The notes under the pieces: model-generated | Told to the model about the DNA's origin: nothing | Seen by the model: the letters and a program-made list of their open reading frames with translations, nothing else | Database searches by the model: none | Assembly: GCA_004802705.1 (NCBI GenBank) | Contig: SGPL01000077.1 | Span: 1 to 64,000, forward strand | Direction of reading: 5' to 3' | From: Bondarzewia mesenterica | Taxonomy: Eukaryota; Basidiomycota; Agaricomycetes; Russulales; Bondarzewiaceae | Length of the DNA stretch: 64,000 nucleotides | Position numbers and translations under genes: made by a program | In this document: in pieces, positions 24,050 through 33,762 of the stretch | How positions within the stretch are numbered: the first letter of the stretch is position 1 | Layout: every line of letters starts with the position of its first letter

Positions 24050-24345
24050 GTGACCACGCCCCCTGCCTCATCGTTTCAACATGATGGGGCATCACGCTCG
24101 CCCATCATGCCCCCTGCCTCATCGTTTGAACACAACGGGGCATCACACTCACTCATCATGCCCCCTGCCTTGTCGTTCCAACACGATGGGGCATCGCACT
24201 CACCCACCACGCCCACTGCCTCGTCGTTCCAACACGACGGGGCATCTCACTCGCCTACCACGCCCACGCCCACTGCTCCGTCATTTCAACACGACGGAGC
24301 GTCGCACTCGCCCAGCACCCCCGGCCTCATCGTTCGGACCTCAAT
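24050..24345 (+). repeat. 51-bp minisatellite (17-codon repeat)
   Basis: Five tandem units of about 51 bp each, of the type CCTCGTCGTTCCAACACGAC-GGGGCATC-CACTCGCCCA. Because 51 is divisible by three, the reading frame is kept and a 17-residue repeat is encoded (PPASSFQHDGASHSP). Two frames stay open across the array: 24,050-24,577 and 24,081-24,452. No known domain matches. I treat it as a repeat whose open frames are incidental, since the continuation has no recognisable protein and the neighbourhood is made of broken gene pieces. Confidence 0.7.
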
Positions 24346-24419
24346 GTGCAATGGATTGGTTCGTTCTCGGTTCGTCATCTTCCTTTCGTTTGCTCTGCCT
24401 CGCCAATGCTCTGAACGCC

Positions 24420-24865
24420 CAACTAACCTATCCCTCTACTTCATCTCACTAGAACACTCTACTCCGTGCCCATTGTCTCACTCGGCTATCGACAGCGCCG
24501 CGTCGCTTTCACCTGGCGGAGTCCCTCTCCCACGTCGCACTCGCCCAGCATGTTCCCGATTCCTCGATTTGGCATGACGGCACGTCCCTCACCCCCAACC
24601 TCGCATTTTCGGCCAATGACGTCGGGTGGGATCCAGCTGAGGTCATGTCAGCGACGCACGGCAAACAGCCTATGGATCAAATGACTCCTCATCGGCTTCC
24701 TCCCGCGCCTCGTCGCTTTCCCTCAGCCGTCCGACATTTGCCATTCGCTTGAATGAGACAATCATTGCGCGCGAATGGCATCGTCTGCCATCATCGACGA
24801 AGATGAATTGGATGAAGATTTCGATCCTGCATGAAAGGTCGAAGTAGAGAGCGTTGATCGCTCTG
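24420..24865 (+). other. GC-rich segment of the mosaic, origin unclear
   Basis: Protein-like text can be read on the plus strand, for example TAPRRFHLAESLSHVALAQH followed by PDSSIWHDGTSLTPNLAF (about 24.50-24.63 kb), but I do not recognise it. By position it may be another captured host-gene piece between the minisatellite and the HAD fragment. Confidence 0.3.
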
Positions 24866-25117
24866 TTCGCTTCCTCCCCGGTGTCCAGAGGATGTTGGAA
24901 TCCATCCCAAAAGGCCGCTACGCTGTCGCAACATCCGGCGCTAAAAAATACCGTGCGCATGTCGTGGGCCCTTCATCTTTGATCCTGCTGACCTGTATAC
25001 TCAGAATAGCCTACGGCTGCACGACTCGCGTCGGCATCACTCCTCCAGAGGTCACGATCACCGCGGATGACAAGCGCCTCAAGGCTGGCAAGCCCGCTCC
25101 GGTCCCATTCTTATAAC
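24866..25117 (+). pseudogene. HAD-family glycerol-phosphatase-like gene fragment
   Basis: The plus strand reads FLPGVQRMLESIPKGRYAVA then TSGAKKYRAH. After an intron-like gap (about 24,960-25,009, ending ATAG) it reads TRVGITPPEVTITADDKRLK and AGKPAPVPFL. This is the middle of a Gpp-type sugar/glycerol-phosphate phosphatase: TSG is HAD motif II and K-x-G-K-P is HAD motif III. The family normally has KPAPDPF, so Asp has become Val. The N-terminal motif I (DxDGT) and the C-terminal part are absent, and the fragment runs straight into the UDP-glucose dehydrogenase piece. It is non-functional on its own. Assignment rests on motif resemblance recalled by eye. Confidence 0.65.
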
Positions 25118-25700
25118 ATGGAGTCCCATGCTGTCAGCAAGGATTCGCGCGTGGGCCCCAAGTTCTTCAGGGCGTCAGTCGGCTTTGGTGGGTCGTACTT
25201 CCAGAAGGACATCTTCACTCTCGTCTACCTGAGTGAGAGCTTGCACTTGCATGAGGTCACCGCGTACTGGCGCGAGGTGGTCATCATGAACGAGTATCGG
25301 AAGAGATGGTTCTCCAGGACGGTTGTGGACATGCTGTTCAATACAATCACCGGCAAGGTAAGCCCTGTCTATTCTGATCTACCAAAGAGTATTGCGATGT
25401 GGGCTGCATGCTGATGCATATCATAGCGTATCGCGGTGCTTGGCTTTGCGTTCAAGACCGACGCGGGCGACACCAGCGAGTCTCTCGCCATCTCGCTCAT
25501 CCGCGACTTCTTCTCTGGAGAAAGTGCTTATCACGATCTATGACCCACGATGCGAAGCCACGCAGATCTGGATAGATCTTGCTGAGGCCATTCCCGACAT
25601 CCTCATTGAGAAGAGTGCATTTTACAACTCATTTTCTATACACGGTTTCTGATGCACAGTCAAGGAACAGGTGACCCTCGCACTGACCGAGGCTTCGCAT
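25118..25700 (+). pseudogene. UDP-glucose 6-dehydrogenase gene fragment
   Basis: The plus strand encodes the middle and C-terminal domain of UDP-glucose dehydrogenase, which oxidises UDP-glucose to UDP-glucuronate. Segments in order: DSRVGPKFFRASVGFGGSYF, then EYRKRWFSRTVVDMLFNTIT up to an intron at 25,358-25,426, IAVLGFAFKTDAGDTSESLA, then IYDPRCEATQIWIDLAEA and, after an intron at 25,615-25,659, KEQVTLALTEA. Lesions: the catalytic Cys of the GFGGSCFQKD motif is Tyr (TAC at 25,196-25,198), a one-base frameshift lies near 25,523 in the DFFSGE-K-VLITIYD region, the N-terminal NAD-binding domain is missing and the end is lost. Retained introns show that the piece was copied as genomic DNA. Confidence 0.88.
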
Positions 25701-25929
25701 TGTAGCTCATCGTTGTCCATCTCTCCTCAACATTGTCCGCTAACTCGTGCTCACACCATTTGTCTTGCATTTGTACCTCTCAGATTTTCCGTTCCACTGC
25801 CCAACAATGTCTCACGTCCAATTGCACCTCTGTGGATCAACAAGCAGCCTTGCAGTTCCAGCAGACTGGGTGCGCCTCCGGTATGTTCGCCTCTCAGCTC
25901 CGCTTGCCGTTTCTCTTATTTTATCATTT

Positions 25930-26130
25930 TTGCAGTGACCGGCACATTATCTACAGGTGCACTTCCGACGTCGGACACTGCCGTATAATACCGATTTCGA
26001 CGGTGACGAGATGAATATGCAGTACGTGTTGAGCTCGAATCTTTTCAGCAGCAACTCACTCCTTTTTAACTGTACCACGAAGTGAAGAGGCTCGGGTCGA
26101 GCTCAGTCGAAAAGCTTGAGTCCCACAACA
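25930..26130 (+). pseudogene. RNA polymerase largest-subunit gene fragment
   Basis: LPYNTDFDGDEMNMQ (25,978-26,020) is the nearly invariant active-site motif of the RNA polymerase largest subunit (NADFDGDEMN), with the three metal-binding Asp residues still present and Ala changed to Thr. After a likely intron starting GTACGT, SEEARVELSRKA (about 26,091-26,126) matches the segment that follows the motif in RPB1/RPC1, then a stop ends it. No more than about 40 codons are recognisable. Whether the donor was RPB1 or RPC1 cannot be decided. It is a piece of the mosaic and not a gene. Confidence 0.75.
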
Positions 26131-26263
26131 AGTGCGCACATATGTCTTTTTAGTTGACCGTTCATTCCTGATCATTTGTTCAGATCATCTCACCTTCTGA
26201 TTTTCCAGCCGCAGAGGATGCAGCTGACTCTTCTCCCTCGTCATCATCATCGGGAGAGACAGG

Positions 26264-26600
26264 TCATGTGCCAATCGTCACTGTGAGCTCGAGCGTGTCA
26301 GGTGCGATGACGGCCAACCACTCTGGTGCATTGCACGCGACGTGGGCGAGCACGCTGAGCATCGTAAGGAAGTGCGAGAGTACGACGACGTTGAGAACAA
26401 GGCCCGTGCTCACGCCATGGTACCTATGTAGGGCATCCCAGTGTGCCGTTTTTTCTTCCCATGCCTGCTCGTCCCGCAAGAACAGCCAGAACTGGTTGAT
26501 AAGTGGATAGATAAAAGACTCCACTGCCGCGTCTGAACGTAGTGGTCATGAGACCGGAATGAAATGCCGCGAGGGTCTCATGGATTGCGGCGGTGTTACC
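26264..26600 (-). pseudogene. Tel2-like (telomere length regulation) gene fragment
   Basis: The minus strand reads YPLINQFWLFLRDEQ, ALHRYHGVSTGLVLN, FLTMLSVLAHVACNAPEWLA and VIAPDTLELTVTIGT, an 86-codon open segment preceded in another frame by TLAAFHSGLMTTTFRRGS. In spacing and wording it resembles the C-terminal helical repeats of fungal Tel2/TELO2, which stabilises PIKK kinases in the TTT complex. It has no start, no N-terminal part and opposite orientation to its neighbours. The Tel2 identification is from memory of the family and is moderate; that it is a displaced fragment is better supported. Confidence 0.45.
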
Positions 26601-26699
26601 TCTGTCACCTTGGCGGGCTGATGAATGTGCAAAAGACGAATGCGCGTGAGCTCCGGCAGTTGATCCACATTCACCTCTCTAGTGTTTGAGATAGTCTGA

Positions 26700-27380
26700 C
26701 AGGAGATAGCATGCCACTCATTAGATGAGAGATCAGCATTAATATTGATTTATTCAAGAGTCTGATGGAATGTTAAAATAAAGTTGCATATTAAAATTAA
26801 AATTAATATATAGTTAAAAAGATGTGGGAATCGTTTATGCCGTGCAACGCAGCGGCCCTCTCCTAACAAGTTCCTTCCATAAGTATCACGTACCAAACAA
26901 CTCGAAGAACGCCAGCAGTCAACGGCCACGAGAACGTGAACCTTTCGGACGACTCCAGCAGTTGAAAGCCGATAGAAATATACTCGGACAGTATGTCTGT
27001 CAGTAGGCATGGTGTGCAGATGGGTTACAGAAGGTCACTGTTTCCCGGGTATCTAGACGCTAGGATAAAACCGGAAGCGAGCACCCAGATGATTCATGAA
27101 GTCGAACAGGGCGTGATATGTACGTATATTGGACAAGGCTCAAGGCGCACGAGCAAAGGCCGAGTCTACAACGGGGCGCTGCCCCTCCTGCGTTGAGCTG
27201 AGCCCGCACAGACACATGAAAGTTTGCTCCCTTGTCTGCACTGTGCGGGTGGTCAACAGTCAGGCATTTGTCCGATCTGAGCCATCCTTATTAAATCAAG
27301 CTATGTAATGCCCTTCAATCATGCTGACGATTGTGATTTCCGCGTTCTGCTCACGCAGTACAGCACACTGCGCCGTTCAA
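26700..27380. other. Intergenic region upstream of the J-protein gene
   Basis: No gene recognised. 26,750-26,830 is AT-rich; 26,840-27,200 is of mixed composition with short ORFs. The last 200 bp before 27,382 presumably hold the J-protein promoter, but I see no clear TATA box. Confidence 0.4.
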
Positions 27381-27381
27381 C

Positions 27382-28904
27382 ATGATTCCCCCGCTTCTCA
27401 GCCTCGCAATCTGGTCATACATGCTCGACGTCATTACGAACATCATCCTCCGCTTCGTTCGCCCATATCTTGGATCTAAAACAGTCTGGCACTATCGCCT
27501 TGTTTTTTCGCTCGTCCTCTTCTTATACATCATTCGAAACCTCGTTGAAGCGATGACCAGCACACCACCCAGTTACTACCAATTGCTTGACGTTCCACCA
27601 AATGTCGATGGCCAAGGGCTGAAATTGGCTTTCCGACGTTTTGCGAAACGAAGCCATCCCGATCGAGTGGGCGATAGTGGAACTGCATTTTTTGTGGAAG
27701 TCAGAGAAGGCTATGAGACGTTGATGGATCCAGTGAAGAGGTGGGCCTATGACAGATTTGGCCCGAAGGTGCTGCAATGCATTCATTGTAAAACCCCGGA
27801 TGATTTTCTCGAAGAGGGACTGGTATCTATGATGGGATTCCATACCTTCAGTGCTATGGGTTTGATCTTCTTTTCCGTTATCGGAAAGACCAATGGCGTC
27901 TCATACGTGGGTCCTTGGCTCGCATGCACTTTTCTGCATATCTAACTCGTGATCATATCAGTGGAGGTATCTCCTGTACTTCGCCTTGGCTGCAACGGAC
28001 CTGGCATTGGTCTTCAGCCCCTCGCCATCAGATGTTACATTCAACAATTACGGGAGACACATTCTCACTTATCTCTTTCCCTCACTTGTCTCGTTTCAGT
28101 ACATCAGATTCTTGCATCAGGTAATTCTATGTTCTTGTTCTGCGACACTTCTGTTTCTGATTTTTATATCCTTTCAGGCGTTCTTGTACATCAGTTTTGG
28201 GGTGACGCGTATCGCGCCCGTGCTCATCCCTGGCATCGTGCCACCTAAATTAAACTCTACTGTGACTGCCAATACGATTGTGAACCTGAGCGAGAAAGTC
28301 AAGTCGATCGACAAAGAACGTTCGTCCCCTTTCTCTTTCTCACCTTGTTTTCTCAGAATCTCATCGAATGCGTGTTTAGTATTCACATTAATTCAATCCG
28401 AGATGTGCAGCATTCGCCCACAGTTCGATCCATCACGCACTGGATCAAGCTCCTCTTCCGATTTTTTTTTTCCGGCGAACTGCCTCGCATGGCTCTGGCG
28501 CATTTGGGGCGCAGCCAGATGAACAGACGATCGACCTGCTGACCCGGGAGATGGAGAATATGATGGTTGAAGAACGACTGAGGAAGGAGGGCGGGTTGAT
28601 CGCGTCTGAACGCGACAGGGCCGTGCGGAGTGGCCGCCTATCAGGTATCAAACCGCCACCACGAAAGCGCGCAGCCTATTCGAATACGGCTTATCATTCG
28701 GCCACATCGAGATCAGGAGTCGTTGAAGTTATCGATGTGGATGCGGAAGAGGTGTCGTTAGTGTCACCTGCGATGGGTGGGCTTTCGGCGCCGTCTGTGA
28801 ATGTCAGACATGGGGCTTCTGGTGAGAGGTTAAATCAAATGTGGTTCCCCAGGGGCACAATGGCTGCATCGGAGTATGTGCACGAGAGGTCATACCGCTA
28901 TTGA
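27382..28904 (+). CDS. Membrane-anchored DnaJ (Hsp40) domain protein
   Basis: A multi-exon gene: exon 1 27,382-27,906, exon 2 27,962-28,120 and exon 3 28,178-28,319, with GT..AG introns of 54-58 bp and continuous phase. The remaining exon or exons run to TGA-type end at 28,904, with less certain joints near 28,320-28,470. The N-terminus has two hydrophobic stretches (about residues 5-30 and 40-55). The J domain follows (about 60-130) with helix text YYQLLDVPPNVDGQGLKLAF, the HPD triad at 27,655-27,663, and helix III-IV ending VKRWAYDRFGP. Exons 2-3 add more membrane segments (DLALVF, LTYLFPSLVSFQYI). The C-terminus is basic and ends after an acidic EVIDVDAEE motif. The family activates Hsp70 ATPase, here probably at the ER membrane. 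The exact paralog is not identified. Confidence 0.8.
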
Positions 28905-30033
28905 AGGGGTTTACCATCTGTCTCGTCTGTCTGTCTGTTTCGGCCGCCGTCCGGCCGTTTCTTTGTTTGTCCGTTCGTCCGTGCCCATGCGTTCATCTGT
29001 TTCTGCTGCTCATCTCGGTATCTCGTCAAGGATGGTGTTTATATTTTGGAACCCTTTGCTGCTATACACTGTAGATCATTGTCTCATCTTTTTTGCATAG
29101 ATATCTTTTTCTTTTCGTGCGTTTCTGTTGCACTAGCCTGTCTGTATCTCTCAGTCTATCTCGGCCCATTTGTATATTGTACTGTATATCCGCATTTTCA
29201 TTCTTAGCCTTTCTCTTACCATACCTCAATCATCAATTCCTTGGTCTCTCTCAGTTCCGATTCCCGTTACCTTGCTTGCAAGGTTTATTGCCCCTTCATA
29301 ATTGTGCCAGGCACTGTGCAACCTGGTACAGTGTAAGACCGTCAAAATGAACACCCCTATCAAAACAAACACTCCACAGTATCTCCCTTGCTGCCATCCT
29401 GCCGCTTGCTTTTCTGCCCCGAAAAAAAATATGATAATTAAGAGAACCATGCCAATTAGAATATGTCCAAGAATTAGAGCAATTCATGAGATACTGGCAG
29501 AGCTATTAATGGGTAGGCCTCGGTAGATATCTGTTTTGAGCTGTCTGTCCATGAGATCAGTCTCCAGGATTTACAAATTTAACTCAACCTCTACGAAATT
29601 TTGATACCACCTTCTGACATATACAAAAAGCTTCAAATTGATTTTTTTGTGCAACCTACACTTCATAATGAAGACAATTGGTCCAACTTTTTTTAAAGCG
29701 GCTCTTTTCGACACTTGCCAAAACACATTCTTCCCAAATTGGTTGCTTATGTGAGCTCTGTGGTCTTGTGACAGTGCACCTTACAACACTTGGGGAAGCG
29801 TCGACTTTGTCGGCTAGCACCTTGCTTGCATTATTTTTTACTTATGTGGGCAAAACTTTTCCTTGTTCTTTCAAGCTGGTATCCATTGGACAATGGGTTT
29901 TCAGGTGCTGGTTTTGATGCGGGTGTTTTATAAACATATTTTGATGACTACCATCAAATGTATATTGTTGTTCTCCATTTCGTCTGCTCGCAACTTGTTG
30001 AAGTCCGGATTGGGATCGGACATGAGCACGCAT
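28905..30033. other. Intergenic DNA up to the Plavaka left end
   Basis: No gene recognised. 28,910-29,250 is pyrimidine-rich (many TCTGTCTG and CTTTC tracts) and probably contains the J-protein 3' UTR. 29,250-30,033 has short ORFs only. Confidence 0.45.
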
Positions 30034-30555
30034 CAGGAAAAGGGCACTTTTACTTTTTTTGGACTTTAGCAACTTATGCGACTCGTACGAGTCGGCCAAG
30101 TCCGTCCAAGTCCGTTTAAGTGCCGAAAGTAGGCTACTTTTTTTTTCCAGTCATTCCAGACAAGTGTTCGTTTTTCCAGTTCATAAGTAGCATAAAGTAC
30201 ATTGCAAGTTCAGAAAAGTTCACTCNTTTTTGCAAGTATACAGTCACTTACAGCTGATTTTTTAGTAGATACTTTTTTTTTCAGCCAGTGTCAGTTTTAA
30301 AAGTCTGAAATAAGTTGTGTATATATATCATTATTTTATCGGGGGGTTTTTTTTCCTTTTTTCCTGCTATTTTTAGCACGGTGTAGAATATCAAAAAAAA
30401 AAATGCCACATGGCATTGATTAATCACAATGACGAGTACAAAAAATATGCTAAAGAAGACGGCGGCTCGTGGAGATGGATGCATGAGTGACAAAGGGGCA
30501 TATAAAACTTATCGGACGAAAACATTTCCTGTCGTGGGCATCCGGCCATACTCGT

Positions 30556-33171
30556 TCACGCCGCCTGCTTCAGCACTTCGCCGCCCTCGATCTCCTCGAT
30601 CTCCATGGTAGCATCCGTGATTGCAGTGTTCTCAATCTCCTTGACCTCCGTACCCTCGACATCCGTGTCCTCGACCTCCATGCCCTCGACATCCATATCC
30701 TCGACATCCATGCCCTCGACCTCTATGCGCTCGACCTCCGTGTCCTCAATATCCTCGATATCCTCTGAGTCGATCTCTGCATCCTCATCCTCCGTAGCCT
30801 CACCACTCTCATTCTCCATGGCCTTACTGCTCTTATTCTTCCCCATGTGCCCATCATCCGTGTCCTCGTTAATGGTCTCATCGTCAGACTCAATATCGAT
30901 GCACCGTGCACGCTTTAATCCCGTTTTGCTGCCGGAACCGAGGGCATTCAATGCCACCACTGCCGCATGCCTGCGACCCATCTCGTTAATCGAAAGAGCA
31001 CTGGCCACTAACTTACTCCAGCCCCTCTCGCTCTTGTCTTGAAGATCGGCCACATAATCCAAGGTTTTGTCTCCCCAGTTGTCCGACGAGAATTGAGATG
31101 CTGCCCCCCAGGTCTCCTTTACCATTTCCCCTGTTGCATGTAAGACGAGTGCGCGCTCCGCCTGTATAGTACTGCAGTTAGTGGTTACTGTGGTATAAAT
31201 GTGAACGAATGAGCTTACCGCACAAGATGCGAGTCCAACAGCACCAATTGGGTGCTCTGCTCTCTTTGAAATATCTGGAAGGACCTGCACCATGGTCAAA
31301 TGGCTACGAAGAGAACGTAGTATAAATGATGACATGAAAGCACCCCTGTGGATCTGAATCCACAGGAGAGTTAGCATCAATGTGATCCAACGAATGGATC
31401 ACTCACTTTGGTATGTACACTGATGTTCTCGTCAATGCTACCCCATAAGAATGGGATGTCACTCGTGTTCCTCTCGCTGGAGGCCAAGGCATATGCGATG
31501 AACTCTGCGTGGTCTTCTTTTGTCTCAAGTTCTTCTCCATGCACGCTGAAGAATTTTTTTGATGGTGTTGACAGCCTCAGTCGCGAATGCACCGCGCCAA
31601 TCGTAAAGGCATTACATTGCCTGCCAGCGCACAAAAAAATTTGGTGAGTACAGCATGCCGTGTAACAGAAGCTTACCACATGGAATATCGGCTCCCCTTT
31701 AGCTGCGAGAACACTTGGAATGTCGGGGAAGACTTTATCCCACAGCCTTTGAGCATCCTCGACGAGGTCATTTGACCAGGGTTGGCCCTGAGTTCCAATG
31801 TAATCAATCCACATGGGCACGAAGAGCACCTTCCAGCGCGGCAAGCAGTTCTTTGGTAAGTCCTTATTGGTGAACTTACGGCCCTTCGATGGTGAGGACA
31901 TGGACGTAACAACCTTGGTGGAAGTAGTAATGGAAGCAGGTTTCTTGTCGGCGGAGACAACTTGAAATGCGGCCTGTAGGACAAGACAGTAAGTAGCACA
32001 GTAGCATAAAATATCAATAGTATACGACGTACCTTGCCGCTGTCCTTCGGTTTATGCAACTTCACTGCTGGCTTCACTTCAGATGATTTCGGGGGCCTCA
32101 CGACCTTCACAAGCTGGTGTGACTCGACTTTGGTCCTGGTCATCATTGCGGCCAGTTTCACATCCACGTCTTCATCATCCTGGAGGCCGCCGTTTTCGAA
32201 CATACTGGCAGTATCAGAGTCAGTAGGAACGCTGTTAGCAAAAACATCTTCGAGTGCTGCGTGGGCATTTGCAATGGCGGCCGTGGTCCTAGACAGCCAA
32301 TTAGATGTAAGTAAGAGTCAAGATAGAAATCCGCGTCGCACCTAGTCTCATTGACCTTGCTTGATTGGGTTGCCTTATTAGGTAACTTATCCTTCCAACC
32401 TGATGTGAGGCCCGATGAGACCATCGCCTTAGGCTTCACCTTCTTGACTGACGATTTCGCTTTCTTGCGATTTCTGGATATACCAAAAGTAAGTGCTCGT
32501 AAACTCACAAATTTAATAGCTCACTTGTCTGAAGTATGGACGCTTGAGTCCACCTCAGCGTGCCTTCTTTTCAGATTCTTCTCACTGCCGGCCTTGACAT
32601 GCCCCGTGCGGTGCAACTCTTCCATCAGTTCAGCTTCACGGACCTTCAGCAGCCTCGCGATAGTCGTGCGGACTTGAAGCTCCGTGTCCTTATCAGAACT
32701 CTCGTTGTCTTGCATGTGAATGTCCTCCTCTCTTCCCCACTCTGGCCTTGCTCCCTCTGCTGTTGGCCCCCCCCATCTCTATATCTTTAACTGCATCTGC
32801 AACCTCACATCAAAAATGCAAGGGTAACACTGACAGACTACTGATTTACTTTCAGAAGCCAGAGGTTTGTTGTCTGGCCAATAAAATGCACCCTCTCTCC
32901 GAAGGGGCCTCACTGAATGTGTGGCCTTGCTCTGCAAGGTAGCTGCTGGATGAGCGGCCTCATCATCAGTCCGCTCAGCTTCATCGCGAGCGATCTTTTG
33001 ATACGCCTCGACACTTTTTACCTTTGCCGCTTTGGCATCCTTCGCGGCTTTCTTTTGGGAGGCAACCATGTTGACGGCTACTTGGACCTGTGCGGAGGTG
33101 CGGTGAGGTGCTGGCATATCGGGGCGACCAGGGTGAGCATTTTGATTTGACGGGCGAGTGGCTCTAGCCAT
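30556..33171 (-). CDS. Plavaka-element companion protein, charged, unknown function
   Basis: A minus-strand multi-exon gene divergent from the transposase. The likely start at 33,171 (MARATRPSNQNAHPGRP) leads into a Lys/Ala/Glu-rich coiled-coil-like stretch (QKKAAKDAKAAKVKSVEAYQ). Next come an exon near 32,715-32,521, a Lys/Ser-rich linker (32.5-32.0 kb) and a globular part with WKVLFVPMWIDYIGTQGQPW and AQRLWDKVFPDIP (31.9-31.7 kb). Further exons at 31.66-31.41 and 31.34-31.2 kb and a last exon 31,170-30,556 follow. The C-terminus is strongly acidic, with hexapeptide repeats of the VEDMDVEGMEVEDTDVEG type encoded by an 18-bp DNA repeat. I know this arrangement only as a recurrent neighbour of Plavaka transposases in agarics. 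Role in transposition is inference; a nuclear or DNA-binding function would fit the charge. Confidence 0.6.
30635..30760. repeat. 18-bp coding minisatellite
   Basis: About six units of roughly 18 bp, of the type CTCGACATCCATGTCCTC, read on the minus strand as the acidic hexapeptide VEGMDV/VEDTDV in the companion protein's C-terminus. The frame is preserved, so repeat-number changes would only shorten or lengthen the tail. Confidence 0.75.
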
Positions 33172-33762
33172 GATANGATNATATGGATGGTAGGGAGAGG
33201 AGAGAAGGGGTTGGGGAGTTGGTTGTGGAAAAGGCCACNTACTTGAAGGTANCAGCAGCGGGGACCTGATCCGGCTAAGTCACTGCCATCTAANNAATTT
33301 GGCANNCTGTTTTTTTTTTCACATTTAGGNGGCACCACACATGGGCCGATCTCACGTTATTTCCACTCAACTTCGCGCCGCTTCCACTCAACTTTACGCN
33401 GCCTCCACTCAACTTCACANNGCTTCAGCACANCCTGCACAATTGCAGCATCCCATCTNCAGTGTACTTCTCNCTTTGCGAGAAATTAGAGCAAGCAGAA
33501 CTCAGTGCTCGTTCTAACATAGAAACGGAAGGGGAGCGGCCACTGAAACTGGCACTTGTGCTTGAGGCAACGACTCGGACGTGTTTCAGATAAGTCACCA
33601 CCTTGACCATCTGAGTCTGCCATGCAGATCTTTTAGCCCTTTTTGCCAGCATTACCAAACGAATTTTGTTGACTTTGTTTCTGTTTTTTGCCCTGATTTT
33701 TGTTGACTTTAAACACTGACTGAGTCCCTCTTCAGCCCGAGCACATCACACTCGCACTTGAC

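Noticed and set aside
24050..24577. 175-codon repeat-containing ORF as a real gene
   Set aside because: A competing frame is equally open, no domain follows the repeat and the surroundings are broken gene fragments. Kept as a repeat.
24030..26800. Helitron ends around the gene-fragment mosaic
   Set aside because: I searched by eye for a 5' TCTCTACTA-like start and a 3' hairpin followed by CTAG and found neither convincingly, so I do not call a Helitron.
30605..31042. Plus-strand 145-codon Ser/Thr-rich ORF
   Set aside because: It is the antisense shadow of the acidic tail of the Plavaka companion gene.
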